Counted from the stretch's first letter, positions 50,128-58,704 are shown. The stretch is 64,000 nt of DNA from Corynebacterium lemuris (GCF_024919295.1 NZ_JANWTC010000004.1:1-64000); one strand, 5' to 3'. Numbers and translations are program-made. The notes: generated by a model not told the origin, from the sequence alone.

Positions 50128-50262
50128 TCAGACAACCGACCGGTTCTCGCGCCGGGCGTCTGCGTAATCCTTGATCACGCCGACGGTGAGTGCGATCAGC
50201 ACGAGCGCGGCCAGCACCGGCCACATGAGGATGTAGATGGTCATCAGCACCGTGGTCGTCAT
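50128..50262 (-). CDS. Small single-helix symporter partner (44 residues)
   Basis: ATG 50262 overlaps the stop of the symporter gene (ATGA) and encodes 44 residues: MTTTVLMTIYILMWPVLAA, continuing as one long membrane helix VLIALTVGVIKDYADARREN. Similar small proteins accompany sodium:solute symporters in actinobacteria and are annotated as putative transporter small subunits. The basic end (DARRENRSVV) should face the cytoplasm. Tight coupling and topology support a real accessory subunit. Confidence 0.78.
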   Translation of the reverse strand: MTTTVLMTIYILMWPVLAALVLIALTVGVIKDYADARRENRSVV

Positions 50263-51998
50263 CGGGTACCTCCCTCCGGGTCGCTGTCAGCCGTCCCGCC
50301 GGTGGCCGCCTCCGTGGCCTCCATTGCCGAGGTCTCGGGGCTGTGGATGGTGGTGGTGCGGGTCTTGCCACCCTGGAAGGAGAGCACGCGTTCGTCGATG
50401 AGCTCGAAATCGAAACGCTCGTTGCCGCGCAGGCTGATGAGCACGCACAGCAGGGCGCTGACGCCGTAGGCGAGCAGGGCACTGAGCAGGACCGGGTAGT
50501 CGCGGAGGAGTCCCACGAAGATCGGCACCATAGCCACGAACATGATCGCTGCGGCGGTGAAACCGGTCCGACGGCCAAAGGTGCCGAAGGCCAGCAGGCC
50601 CACCGCGGTCGCGGCACCCAGGGCGGCAAGCAGCTCGAAGAGGACGGCGTGGATCCCGAACAGGGGGATTGTCTCGAAGCGGGTCAGCAGGAAGAAGACC
50701 ACTGCGACGACCACGGAGATGGTGAAGGCCTTGCTGGTGATCCGGTTCCAGTAGAAGCTGGCGATCACCGGGAAGACCAGCGCCCCCCACAGTCCACCCA
50801 CGAAGACCAGCAGGTCGAGGATATTGAAGTTGGCGAAGGCCAGGATCACACCACAGGCGGTGGCACCGATCATGGTCATCCGGCCGACCAGCAGCATCGT
50901 CTTGGCCTTGACGCGGCCGCGGGCGATGTTCTTGCCGTAGATGTCGGTCATGGCGATCGAGGCCAGTGCCGAGAGGTCGGAATCCGCGGTGGAGGACAGT
51001 GAGCCGATGACCATGATGAACAGCGCCACGATCAGGGCGGCCGGCAGGAACTCCACGCCCATCTGCGGGATGAGGTTGTTGGTGCTGCCGTCCACCGGCT
51101 GCATACCGATCATCGCGGCCAGCACGCCGAGCATGCCCAGACCGATGACGGTACCGGCGTAGCCGAGGGTTGCCGTGACAAAGGTTGCCTTGATGCGGTC
51201 GACCCGCACTGCGAACAGCCGCTGCATGATGGTCTGGTTGCCGATGGCGTAGGCCAGTACAGCCACCATGTAGGGCGCACCCTGGTAGAGGAAGGCGTCC
51301 TTCGACCAGAAGTCGGCCTTCTGCGGATCCTGGGCGCGCAGCGTGTCCATGCCGGTCTCGATCATGTCGGGGCCACCTGCGGCGAAGAAGATCACCGGGA
51401 TGATGATGACCGCGGCACCCATCATGGCCACGAGCTGGACATAGTCGGTGAGTACCGAGGCCCGGAAGCCGGACCAGATGGTGTAGGCGAGCACGCCGAC
51501 CGCAACCGCGACCACACCGGTGCCGAAGCTGAACGGGGTCAGCATGTACACCAGGGCGCCGGCGGCGGTGAAGTTCGCGGTGAGGCTGATGAGGCTGCCG
51601 GCGATGTTCGATACCGCGAGCAACATCTGGCTGGATGAGCCGTGCCGGGCATGGACCATCTCGGCGAGGGTGTGCGCATGGGGTGCGAGCTGGCGGAACC
51701 GTTTTCCGAACGGATAGATGCACAGGATCATCAGTGCACCCCACAGTCCGTAGTGGATCGGGCCGGAGATGCCGTAGATGTAGCCGGCCTCGGCGGCGGC
51801 GTAGAAGGACGCGGCCCACACCCAGGTCGCGGTCATGGATGAGGCGGAGAAGCCGTATCCGATTTCTCCGGTCGAGACCATGAAGCCGTCGACGTTCTCC
51901 TTGCGCTCCCGGATGCTCAAGGTGAGCAGGTAGGTGAAGCCGAAAAAGCCGACCAGCATCACGATGGTGGCGAAGGCGCTGAACTGAAAGCCTTCCAA
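50259..51998 (-). CDS. Sodium:solute symporter (SSS family)
   Basis: A 579-residue secondary transporter with about 13-14 helices and the LeuT-like SSS pattern: GEIGYGFSASSMTATWVWAASFYAAAEAGYIYG in parts (~45-75), SLISLTANFTAAGALVYML, YTIWSGFRASVLTDYVQLVAMM, AYAIGNQTIMQRLFAVRVDRI and IGSLSSTADSDLSALASIAMTDIY, where the Ser/Thr pair provides Na+ ligands. The hydrophilic ~50-residue tail is acidic. The closest known groups carry urea, monocarboxylates or amino acids; the solute cannot be assigned. The start is TTG 51998 with GGAGGA 4 nt upstream. Its leader contains a pseudoknot-capable RNA, and a 44-aa partner follows. Confidence 0.9.
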   Translation of the reverse strand: MEGFQFSAFATIVMLVGFFGFTYLLTLSIRERKENVDGFMVSTGEIGYGFSASSMTATWVWAASFYAAAEAGYIYGISGPIHYGLWGALMILCIYPFGKRFRQLAPHAHTLAEMVHARHGSSSQMLLAVSNIAGSLISLTANFTAAGALVYMLTPFSFGTGVVAVAVGVLAYTIWSGFRASVLTDYVQLVAMMGAAVIIIPVIFFAAGGPDMIETGMDTLRAQDPQKADFWSKDAFLYQGAPYMVAVLAYAIGNQTIMQRLFAVRVDRIKATFVTATLGYAGTVIGLGMLGVLAAMIGMQPVDGSTNNLIPQMGVEFLPAALIVALFIMVIGSLSSTADSDLSALASIAMTDIYGKNIARGRVKAKTMLLVGRMTMIGATACGVILAFANFNILDLLVFVGGLWGALVFPVIASFYWNRITSKAFTISVVVAVVFFLLTRFETIPLFGIHAVLFELLAALGAATAVGLLAFGTFGRRTGFTAAAIMFVAMVPIFVGLLRDYPVLLSALLAYGVSALLCVLISLRGNERFDFELIDERVLSFQGGKTRTTTIHSPETSAMEATEAATGGTADSDPEGGTR

Positions 51999-52141
51999 AT
52001 CTTCCTCCAGACTTCGGGACCGAAGAATGACGGACCCGCAGGCGCGTGCTGCCGGACGAAATGCCTGGGCTTTCCGGTCCCGAATTCACAGAAATTGCAC
52101 GTGGTACTGCCTGCGGGTGATTTGAATGCTGCGCCACCATA
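51999..52141 (-). ncRNA. Pseudoknot-capable 5' leader of the symporter mRNA
   Basis: On the minus strand a -10 TATGGT (52141-52136, -35-like TTCGCT 18 nt before) starts a leader of ~130 nt. It holds two perfect 10-bp inverted repeats in interleaved order: ACCCGCAGGC (52118-52109) with GCCTGCGGGT (52043-52034), and TTCGGGACCG (52084-52075) with CGGTCCCGAA (52022-52013). This is pseudoknot topology. The last arm lies ~10 nt before GGAGGA and TTG 51998 and can instead form a local CTTCG-GTCC-CGAAG hairpin. It matches no riboswitch class I know. Confidence 0.6.
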
Positions 52142-52342
52142 ACAATTTTTGATCCAGACAGCGAATTAAGAATGCAAAACCTATGAATATGGGTGGTGCA
52201 TGATATGATCACGGATTTCATGTGACCACCGTCTCTGGGCCCCCGGCCTTCCCTCCGAGGTCAGGGGAGCGGCCCTGCGGGTCGCGCGGGTGCCGGCTTC
52301 GCAAATTTCGGGGGATGCAGAGGCTTCCTGCCCTGACAACCC
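52142..52342. promoter_or_regulatory. Divergent intergenic region between symporter and padR
   Basis: The segment contains an A/T-rich patch (52140-52210) and an imperfect dyad at 52192-52230 (GGTGGT/ACCACC outer arms, CATGA/TCATG inner arms), placed upstream of the symporter promoter where an activator or repressor could bind. No ORF that I could support is present. The right end carries the padR promoter. Confidence 0.4.
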
Positions 52343-52392
52343 TTGCCTGGCCCCGCTCTGCACGATAGGTTACTCAGTAACTTACTCAGTAA
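52343..52392 (+). promoter_or_regulatory. padR promoter with two tandem PadR operators
   Basis: TTGCCT (52343-52348), 17 nt, TAGGTT (52366-52371) form the promoter. The 11-bp palindrome TTACTCAGTAA occurs twice, at 52370-52380 and 52382-52392, with one base between, so the copies repeat every 12 bp. The first overlaps the -10 and both cover the expected transcription start. This looks like the autoregulatory operator of the adjacent PadR repressor. Confidence 0.75.
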
Positions 52393-52420
52393 GTTTCGGT
52401 TTCCGACGAATTGAGTCCTC

Positions 52421-52954
52421 TTGTCCATCAAATTCTCGCTCCTCAGCCTGCTGGAGGAACAACCTCGCGCGGTAGGCCAGCTCCGAACCGTCTTCGAGGC
52501 GCGCACCTCCGCGACCTGGCCGATCAACGTCGGGCAGGTCTACCAGACCGTCCAGCGCCTCCACCGCGACGGCCTGATCACCCATCACGGCACCGACACC
52601 TCCGGTTCCGGACGCAGCGCCGAGGTCTACGCCGTCACCGACACCGGCCGGGAGGTCTTGGCCGAGTGGTGGTCCACCCCCGTGCTGCCACCGAAAGACG
52701 CCCGCCAGGAACTGGTGATCAAGATCGCGATGGCCGTCACCAACCCCGCCATCAACACCCCAGCACTGATTCTGCGGCAGCGGCAGGCCCTGATGGCTGC
52801 ACTCCGGGAAGCCACCCGTCAGAAGGCCGCCCTTCCTGCCGCGGCCACGGCCGACCGGCTGCTGCTGGAACACCGCATCTTCGAGCTGGAGGCCCAGGGC
52901 CGCTGGCTCGACCACATTGAGACACTTCCCGCCCCTGACCAGGAGACACCATGA
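52421..52954 (+). CDS. PadR-family transcriptional regulator
   Basis: A 177-residue PadR repressor. The N-terminal winged helix is clear (FSLLSLLEEQPRAVGQLRTVF; TWPINVGQVYQTVQRLHRDGLI; RSAEVYAVTDTGREVLAEWW), and the C-terminal half is a helical dimerisation arm (ALREATRQKAALP...HRIFELEAQGRWLDHIETL). The TTG start at 52421 aligns with the usual MSIK-like beginning; no good ribosome-binding site is seen. The stop overlaps the ATG of the ATPase gene (ATGA), so it is the first gene of a PadR-ATPase-permease operon, the layout of drug- or peptide-responsive ABC systems. Confidence 0.9.
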   Translation: MSIKFSLLSLLEEQPRAVGQLRTVFEARTSATWPINVGQVYQTVQRLHRDGLITHHGTDTSGSGRSAEVYAVTDTGREVLAEWWSTPVLPPKDARQELVIKIAMAVTNPAINTPALILRQRQALMAALREATRQKAALPAAATADRLLLEHRIFELEAQGRWLDHIETLPAPDQETP

Positions 52955-53688
52955 GATACCCGCTGTCCACCGACTCTTCCCGGGCACACACCCCGACCAG
53001 CACCACTGCCCTTGAACTCCAGGAGGTCACCCGCACCCACCAGGACGGGCCCGCCACAGTCACAGCACTTGACGGCATCTCCCTGGTCCTGGAGCCGGGT
53101 GAACTCGTCGCCGTGATGGGACCCTCCGGATCCGGGAAATCCACCCTGCTCAACATCGCCGGCACCCTGGATTCGCCGACCTCAGGGCGGGTGCTGATCA
53201 ACGGCGTCGACGTCTCGGACCTGTCCCCGGCCGCGGCAGCCGAGATCCGCCGCAGCCACGTCGGATTCGTCTTCCAGGACTTCAACCTCGTCCCGACCCT
53301 GACCGCCGCGGAGAACATCGCCCTCCCCCTGGAACTGGGCAGGACCTCCCGCAGACAGGCCCGCACGAAAGCCCTCGAGGTGCTGGAGACACTGGACCTG
53401 GCCCAGCTGGCCGACCGTTTCCCCGCCGAGATCTCCGGCGGCCAGGCCCAGCGCGTGGCCATCGGCCGGGCCCTGATCGGCGAGCGCCGACTCCTGCTGG
53501 CCGATGAACCCACCGGCGCGCTGGACACCACAACCGGTGAAGGGGTGATGAACCTGCTGCGCCAGCAGATCGACGCCGGTGGTTCCGGTCTGCTGGTCAC
53601 CCACGAACCACGCTTCGCCGCCTGGGCGGACCGCACCATCTACCTGCGGGACGGCCGCCTCATCGAGGACGAGGAGATCTTCCTGTGA
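52951..53688 (+). CDS. ABC transporter ATP-binding protein (LolD/MacB type)
   Basis: A 245-residue ATPase: Walker A MGPSGSGKSTLLNIAGTLD (~52), Q-loop FVFQDFNLVPTLTAAENIALPLEL, signature EISGGQAQRVAIGRAL (~160) and Walker B LLLADEPTGALD (~178), with switch His in LVTHEPRFA. The NLVPTLTAAEN and DEPTGALD blocks mark the MacB/FtsE-like class that pairs with FtsX-like permeases. ATG 52951 overlaps the padR stop; GTG of the permease overlaps its end. The N-terminus carries ~20 residues before the first strand. Confidence 0.93.
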   Translation: MRYPLSTDSSRAHTPTSTTALELQEVTRTHQDGPATVTALDGISLVLEPGELVAVMGPSGSGKSTLLNIAGTLDSPTSGRVLINGVDVSDLSPAAAAEIRRSHVGFVFQDFNLVPTLTAAENIALPLELGRTSRRQARTKALEVLETLDLAQLADRFPAEISGGQAQRVAIGRALIGERRLLLADEPTGALDTTTGEGVMNLLRQQIDAGGSGLLVTHEPRFAAWADRTIYLRDGRLIEDEEIFL

Positions 53689-56141
53689 GCCTGACCTTCC
53701 GTCTCGCGTGGCGGGACCTGAACACCCACCGGACCACAGCGATCCTCGCCATGGCGCTCTTCGCCCTGCCCCTGACCGCCATCCTGGCACTCGCCGCCGC
53801 GGGCAGCAGCGCCACAACCCAGGCCACGGATCCACTGCACCGGTACTCCTCCGCCTTCCTCAGCTACGGCACCTGCTCCGGGATCCCGGGACCCTCCAGC
53901 CTCTGCCTGGACCCCGACCACGTGCACTTCCAGGACCTGCCCGGCCATGAACGCCTCACCCAGCAACTGGGCGAGGACCTCACCTTCCACCCCCTGTACC
54001 AGACCGGCAGCGACATCACGCTGAGCTCTGGGACCAACACGACCGCAACCCCCGTGACGGCCTTCGACGCCCCGGACCCTGACCGGGAGAGCTTCCCGGC
54101 ACCGGGTGAGATCCACCTGACCTTCCCGACCGCCTTCATCCTCGACGTCCGGGAGGGGGACGCCGTCCGCATGGGGGAGAGGTCACTGACCGTCGCTTCC
54201 GTCTCGGACGCGGATGCCGCCAGGGTGCAGGTCAACCCTCTCGACTTTCCGGGAGGTGACATGCAGCGGGTGCAGCAGTGGTTCAGCCCCGCCCCGCACC
54301 TGCCGGAGGCCCAACCCGGCACCGGTATCCGGACCACCGATTCCCCTGTCGGGCGCACGGACCCGCGCATGCTCACCACCTTCAACCGCCTACCTAGCGA
54401 CATGGTCCTCCCGGTGATCCTCATGGGGCTGATGGCGCTGCTGCTCATGGTCGCCATCATCGGACCCATCTTCGCGGTCGCCGGCCGCCGCCAGCGCCGC
54501 ACCATGGGCCTGCTCTCCGCCTCCGGGGGCAGCCCCCGCACCCTGCGACGCATCCTGCTGTGGCAGGCCGTGATCGTCGCGGCCCTGGGCGGCGCCCTCG
54601 GGGTTACCGCATCCCTTCCGCTCGGCTGGCTCGTGCTCCGGATACTCGGGGTGGAGGCCACCCGGTTCCTCTGGCCCTGGGACCTCGCCCTGGCCGGCTG
54701 GCTCTTCGCGCTCGCCTGTGCTGTGGTCGCCGCCATCCAACCGGCCCTCGCCGCTGGACGGGAGGACCCGGTCGTGGCACTGGCCGGCGGTTCCACACAA
54801 CGCCGTCCCCGGCTCCGGCCCCTCCTGCTGATCGGGCCGGCCGTCATGGCCATCGGGATCATCGGCTCCGCCACCGGCCCCGGGCTGTTCATGCTCATCA
54901 CCGGCATCGGTGTCCTCCTCTCAGGTGGGGCCACGGTGTGGGCACTGTCGAGGGCCGGAGGCCACCTGCCCCTGCCGGCGCGCCTGGCCGCCCGTGACAT
55001 CATCCGCCAGGCAACCCGGTCCGCACCGGGAGTCGCCGCAGTCGCCGGCGTGGTCTTCGTCGCCGCGATGGCCGCGGCATTTCCCGCCACGACCTCCACG
55101 CTCGGCTCCACAGCCAATCTCGTGATGGTCTCCGCCACCCAGCAGTTGACCAGCATCGGCCGCCACACCGACAACATCACCCAGGTAGGAGAGCAGCTCG
55201 GTAACGGGCACATCACCCGGCACGATCTCTTCATCCCGGCCCCCGACCAGATCCACGTCACCGGAGCACACCCGCTGCCCTCCGCCTGGCAGCAGGCCGG
55301 CATCTTCAGCGACATCATCATCGCCGGCCCCGAACTGCTCCACACCCTTGCCGACCTCAGCGAGGAGGACCACACCCGCGCCGCAGCAGCCCTGCAGGAA
55401 GGCACCGGAATACTCGGTGTCCCCACCCCGGACCAGAAACTGACCTTCTCCGACGGACAGACCCTCGAAACGGTCACCGTCCCCAGCGACCCGGAATTCG
55501 GCCTGCTGATCACCCCGGAGACCGCCACCGCCCTGGGGATCACCACCACCTACGTGGCCAGCGCCCTCATACCGGAACAGCCCATGTCAGAACTGCTCAA
55601 AGCCCGGCTCGCGGTGACCAACGGCGGACTCGACCACACCCTCGCCACCGTGCACATCCCCGGCGTGGACCCCAACGTCATAGTCTTCACCCTGGCGCCG
55701 GTCCTGCTCTCCCTTATCACCGCCTTCGCCGTGGCCGCACTGATCATCTACCTCTCCGCAGCTGAATCCCGACGCGATCTGCACACCCTCTGGTCCGTCG
55801 GCGCCCAACCCGGCATCCTGCGCCACTTCACCGCCGCACAGGGCACGATGATCGCCACCGCAGGCATGCTCCTCGGCCTTGCCGCAGGACTCCTCACCGC
55901 CATTGCCACGGCCATCGACTCCGGCAGCGGCCCCGCCATCACCACCCACTGGCTCAACACCCCGTTACTGGTCCTCACCATCGGCCTCCCCGTCACCGGC
56001 TGGCTCACCGGCACCCTCTTCGGGGCACTGATCAACCGGCGCGCCGGGTCAGCGCCACCCCAGGCTCACAGCCAGTTGTTGCGGCGGAACCACCAGAACA
56101 TCAGGATCACCACGACGATGATGAAGCCCAGGACCAGGTAG
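53685..56141 (+). CDS. FtsX-like ABC permease (two-domain)
   Basis: An 818-residue permease with two FtsX/MacB-type membrane blocks. An N-terminal helix (TAILAMALFALPLTAILALAAAG) precedes an external domain (~45-230), then three helices (VLPVILMGLMALLLMVAIIGPIF; SGGSPRTLRRILLWQAV coupling helix), further helices, a second external domain (~480-660) and three last helices (ITAFAVAALIIYLSAAES; IATAGMLLGLAAGLL; LVLTIGLPVTGWLTG). Such permeases with a LolD-like ATPase export or mechanically sense peptides and lipids, often giving antibiotic resistance. The last ~25 residues are encoded antisense to the corA 3' end (76-bp overlap). Confidence 0.88.
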   Translation: MSLTFRLAWRDLNTHRTTAILAMALFALPLTAILALAAAGSSATTQATDPLHRYSSAFLSYGTCSGIPGPSSLCLDPDHVHFQDLPGHERLTQQLGEDLTFHPLYQTGSDITLSSGTNTTATPVTAFDAPDPDRESFPAPGEIHLTFPTAFILDVREGDAVRMGERSLTVASVSDADAARVQVNPLDFPGGDMQRVQQWFSPAPHLPEAQPGTGIRTTDSPVGRTDPRMLTTFNRLPSDMVLPVILMGLMALLLMVAIIGPIFAVAGRRQRRTMGLLSASGGSPRTLRRILLWQAVIVAALGGALGVTASLPLGWLVLRILGVEATRFLWPWDLALAGWLFALACAVVAAIQPALAAGREDPVVALAGGSTQRRPRLRPLLLIGPAVMAIGIIGSATGPGLFMLITGIGVLLSGGATVWALSRAGGHLPLPARLAARDIIRQATRSAPGVAAVAGVVFVAAMAAAFPATTSTLGSTANLVMVSATQQLTSIGRHTDNITQVGEQLGNGHITRHDLFIPAPDQIHVTGAHPLPSAWQQAGIFSDIIIAGPELLHTLADLSEEDHTRAAAALQEGTGILGVPTPDQKLTFSDGQTLETVTVPSDPEFGLLITPETATALGITTTYVASALIPEQPMSELLKARLAVTNGGLDHTLATVHIPGVDPNVIVFTLAPVLLSLITAFAVAALIIYLSAAESRRDLHTLWSVGAQPGILRHFTAAQGTMIATAGMLLGLAAGLLTAIATAIDSGSGPAITTHWLNTPLLVLTIGLPVTGWLTGTLFGALINRRAGSAPPQAHSQLLRRNHQNIRITTTMMKPRTR

Positions 56142-57154
56142 TAGCCGTAGGGGTGGTGCAGCTCGGGCATGTTGGTGAAGTTCATGCCGTAGATCCCGGC
56201 GATCAGCGTCGGCGCGGCGGCCATGCCCACCACCGCGGAGATGGTGCGCATGTCGGTGTTCTGCTGCATGGTGATCTTCGCCACCGAGGCGTCGATAAGC
56301 GCGGTCAGACGCTCGTCGTAACCGGCGATCTGGTCCTTGACGGCCATCTCATGGTCGAGGACGTCACGGAAATAACTGCGCAGCTGCTTGCCCAGGATGT
56401 CCCGGTTCTCCGTGATCAGGGCACGCAGGGCGGGGGCCAGGGGATCGGTGGAGTGCCGCATCTCCAGGATCTCGCGTTTGTACATGTAGATCTGCTCGAT
56501 GTTGAAGCGCGAACCGGGGGTGAAGACCTCCTCCTCCAGGTCGTCGACCTCCTGCTCCAGCTGCTCGGCGATGCGGCTGTAGTCATCCACCAGGTGGTCG
56601 GCCACCCGCCAGGCCAGTGCCGCCGGACCCAGGGCCACCAGCTCCGGGTTGTGCTCCACCGCCTCGGACAGTTCCGGAAGATCGGCGCCGTGGCGCACCG
56701 TGATGATGAAATCCGGGCCGATGAGCATCTGCACCTCACCGGTGGTGATGATCTCCCGGGAATCCCCCTCGGAGGCCTCGGCATGGAAGTTCACCGAACG
56801 CACGACCATGAACAGCTGATCGTCATAACGCTCCACCTTCGGCCGCTGATGCGCGGTCACCGCATCCTCCACGATCAGGGGGTGGATACCGAACTCCGCA
56901 GCGACCCGCTCCATCTGGTGGTCATCCGGCTCCTGCAGACCCAGCCACACGAAACCGCTGCCATGCTCACGGACCTCCTGCAAGGCCGAGCTGACGATGT
57001 ACTCACCCGGCAACCGCCGACCGTCCATGAACACCCGGCAGTGATCGATCGCCCGCTCCAGCGGCACCCGCAGACGCCGGTACTCCGCCACAGACCGGGA
57101 GGTGCCGTTGCGGCGGACGCGGGGAGGCAGGGCTCTCTCGAAAGGACTGGGCAC
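56066..57154 (-). CDS. corA: CorA-family magnesium/cobalt channel
   Basis: A 362-residue pentameric Mg2+ channel. A cytoplasmic alpha/beta N-terminal domain (EHGSGFVWLGLQEPDDHQMERVA; LIVEDAVTAHQRPKVERYDDQLFMVV in parts) leads into a long stalk helix (LVDDYSRIAEQLEQEVDDLEEEV, ~185-210; IYMYKREILEMRH), then two C-terminal helices. The selectivity loop YGMNFTNMPEL (GMN, ~327) joins them, and the C-terminus is basic-aromatic (WWFRRNNWL). The GTG start 57154 is 6 nt after a -10-like TAAGCT. It is divergent from the following methyltransferase gene and its 3' end overlaps the permease gene. Confidence 0.95.
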   Translation of the reverse strand: MPSPFERALPPRVRRNGTSRSVAEYRRLRVPLERAIDHCRVFMDGRRLPGEYIVSSALQEVREHGSGFVWLGLQEPDDHQMERVAAEFGIHPLIVEDAVTAHQRPKVERYDDQLFMVVRSVNFHAEASEGDSREIITTGEVQMLIGPDFIITVRHGADLPELSEAVEHNPELVALGPAALAWRVADHLVDDYSRIAEQLEQEVDDLEEEVFTPGSRFNIEQIYMYKREILEMRHSTDPLAPALRALITENRDILGKQLRSYFRDVLDHEMAVKDQIAGYDERLTALIDASVAKITMQQNTDMRTISAVVGMAAAPTLIAGIYGMNFTNMPELHHPYGYYLVLGFIIVVVILMFWWFRRNNWL

Positions 57155-57180
57155 CCGACCAGCTTAACCCCCATCGTTTC

Positions 57181-57186
57181 TATACT
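57181..57186 (+). promoter_or_regulatory. -10 of the methyltransferase-epimerase unit
   Basis: TATACT lies exactly 7 nt before ATG 57194, an almost ideal leaderless promoter. It shares a ~40-bp gap with the divergent corA promoter. Confidence 0.65.
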
Positions 57187-57193
57187 GGGGGCC

Positions 57194-57787
57194 ATGCCCA
57201 CCTGGAATGACGTGACCACGCAGAACCCCGACCACTCGGAGAACTACGCCCGCCGCTGGCAGCTGATGATCGAACGCGGCGAAGACATCGACGGCGAAGC
57301 CCGGCTTGTCGACGCCCTCGCACCCCGCCAAGCCCGCATCCTCGACGCCGGCTGCGGTCAAGGCCGTGTCGGCGGCTACCTCGCCGCCCGGGGCCACGAG
57401 GTCACCGGCACCGACCTCGATCCGATCCTCATCGAACACGCCCGCACCCTCTACCCGGACGCCACCTGGCTGGTCGGGGACTTGAGCACCGACGAGATCC
57501 CCGCCGGCAACTTCGACCTGGTCGTCTCCGCCGGCAACGTCATGGGCTTCCTCGCCGAGGACGGCCGCCTACCCGCCCTACGCAACATCACGCAGACACT
57601 CAATCCCGGCGGGCGCTTCATCGTCGGCTTCGGCGCCGGCCGCGGCTGGGGCTTCGACGACTTCATGGCCACCACCACCCAGGCCGGCCTCGAACCCGAG
57701 AACGTCTTCGAGTCCTGGGACCTGAAACCCTTCACCGAACGATCCGACTTCCTCGTCGCCATCTTCACCCGACCGGCAGGGGAGTAG
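57194..57787 (+). CDS. Class I SAM-dependent methyltransferase
   Basis: A 197-residue methyltransferase of the Methyltransf_25/11 group. SAM motif I is RILDAGCGQGRVGGYLAARGH (~52), the acidic ribose ligand is GTDLDPILIEHAR, and motif post-I is FDLVVSAGNVMGFLAEDGR; a C-terminal substrate part follows (TLNPGGRFIVGFGAGRGWGFDDF). It begins with PTWNDVTTQNPDHSENYARRW, a start shared by corynebacterial homologues. The substrate is unknown. It is followed after 4 bp by the epimerase gene. Confidence 0.88.
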   Translation: MPTWNDVTTQNPDHSENYARRWQLMIERGEDIDGEARLVDALAPRQARILDAGCGQGRVGGYLAARGHEVTGTDLDPILIEHARTLYPDATWLVGDLSTDEIPAGNFDLVVSAGNVMGFLAEDGRLPALRNITQTLNPGGRFIVGFGAGRGWGFDDFMATTTQAGLEPENVFESWDLKPFTERSDFLVAIFTRPAGE

Positions 57788-57791
57788 AACC

Positions 57792-58691
57792 ATGACACCC
57801 ACCAGAATCATCATCTCCGGAGCCTCCGGCCTCATCGGCACCGCCCTGCGCACCTCCCTGCAAGCAGACGGCATCCAGGTCACCACCCTCGTCCGCCGAC
57901 CACCCCGCACCAGCAACGAAATCTCCTGGGACCCCGGCCACACCCCCCTCAACCCGGACGTCCTCGCCGGAGCCGAAGCCGTGGTCAACCTCAACGGAGC
58001 CAGCATCGGCAAGCTCCCCTGGACAGCCAAATACCGGGAGATCCTGCGCAGCTCCCGCCTGGACCCCACCCGCACCCTCGCCGACGCCCTCCACCACCTC
58101 GGACCAGACGCCCCCATGCTCATCTCCGCCTCCGCCACCGGCATCTACGGCAACCGACCCGGCGAAACCCTCACCGAAACCAGCCCCCCAGGCGACGGCT
58201 TCCTCGCCCAGCTCTGCACCGACTGGGAAGCCGAGGCACTCACAGCCGGCCCGGAGGTGAAGGTCGCCCTGCTACGCACCGCCTCCCTCCTGCACCCCGA
58301 GGCAGTACTCAAACCCCTGATCCCGCTGACCCGCTTCGGCGTGAGCGGCCCACTGGGCAACGGCCGGCAGATCTGGCCCTGGTTCTCCCTGGAAGACGAG
58401 GTCAGCGCCATCCGCCACATCATCGACAACCACATCACCGGCCCCGTCAACCTCACCGGCCCCACCCCCGCAAGCGCACAGGCAATCGGACACCACCTCG
58501 CCAAACGCCTGCACCGCCCCTACCTGCTACCCGCCCCCAGGTGGGCCCTGCGCCGGGCCATCGGCCGCGAAGCCGCCAACTCCCTCCTCCTGGCGGACGC
58601 GAAGATCATCCCGGAGGTACTCACCCGGACCGGCTTCCAGTTCACCGCCCACACCGCACGCCAGGCCATCGACACCGCCCTCCAGCAGTAG
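57792..58691 (+). CDS. TIGR01777-family NAD(P)-binding epimerase-like protein
   Basis: A 299-residue extended short-chain dehydrogenase. The Rossmann motif is IIISGASGLIGTALRTSL at the N-terminus; VVNLNGASIGKLPWTAKYREIL, LISASATGIYGNRPGETLTE and the C-terminal YLLPAPRWALRRAIGREAAN are hallmarks of the YfcH/SDR39U1 family (TIGR01777). The catalytic YxxxK is atypical, as usual in this family, and no reaction is proved. Codon use in this pair is strongly C-ending. It is convergent with the thiD-tenA gene, with 13 bp between stops. Confidence 0.92.
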   Translation: MTPTRIIISGASGLIGTALRTSLQADGIQVTTLVRRPPRTSNEISWDPGHTPLNPDVLAGAEAVVNLNGASIGKLPWTAKYREILRSSRLDPTRTLADALHHLGPDAPMLISASATGIYGNRPGETLTETSPPGDGFLAQLCTDWEAEALTAGPEVKVALLRTASLLHPEAVLKPLIPLTRFGVSGPLGNGRQIWPWFSLEDEVSAIRHIIDNHITGPVNLTGPTPASAQAIGHHLAKRLHRPYLLPAPRWALRRAIGREAANSLLLADAKIIPEVLTRTGFQFTAHTARQAIDTALQQ

Positions 58692-58704
58692 GCGCGCCGG
58701 GCTG

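Noticed and set aside
50087..50629. Minus-strand frame of 180 residues over the symporter 3' end
   Set aside because: It is rich in Ser, Arg and Pro as expected of an out-of-frame reading, and overlaps the real symporter and its 44-aa partner.
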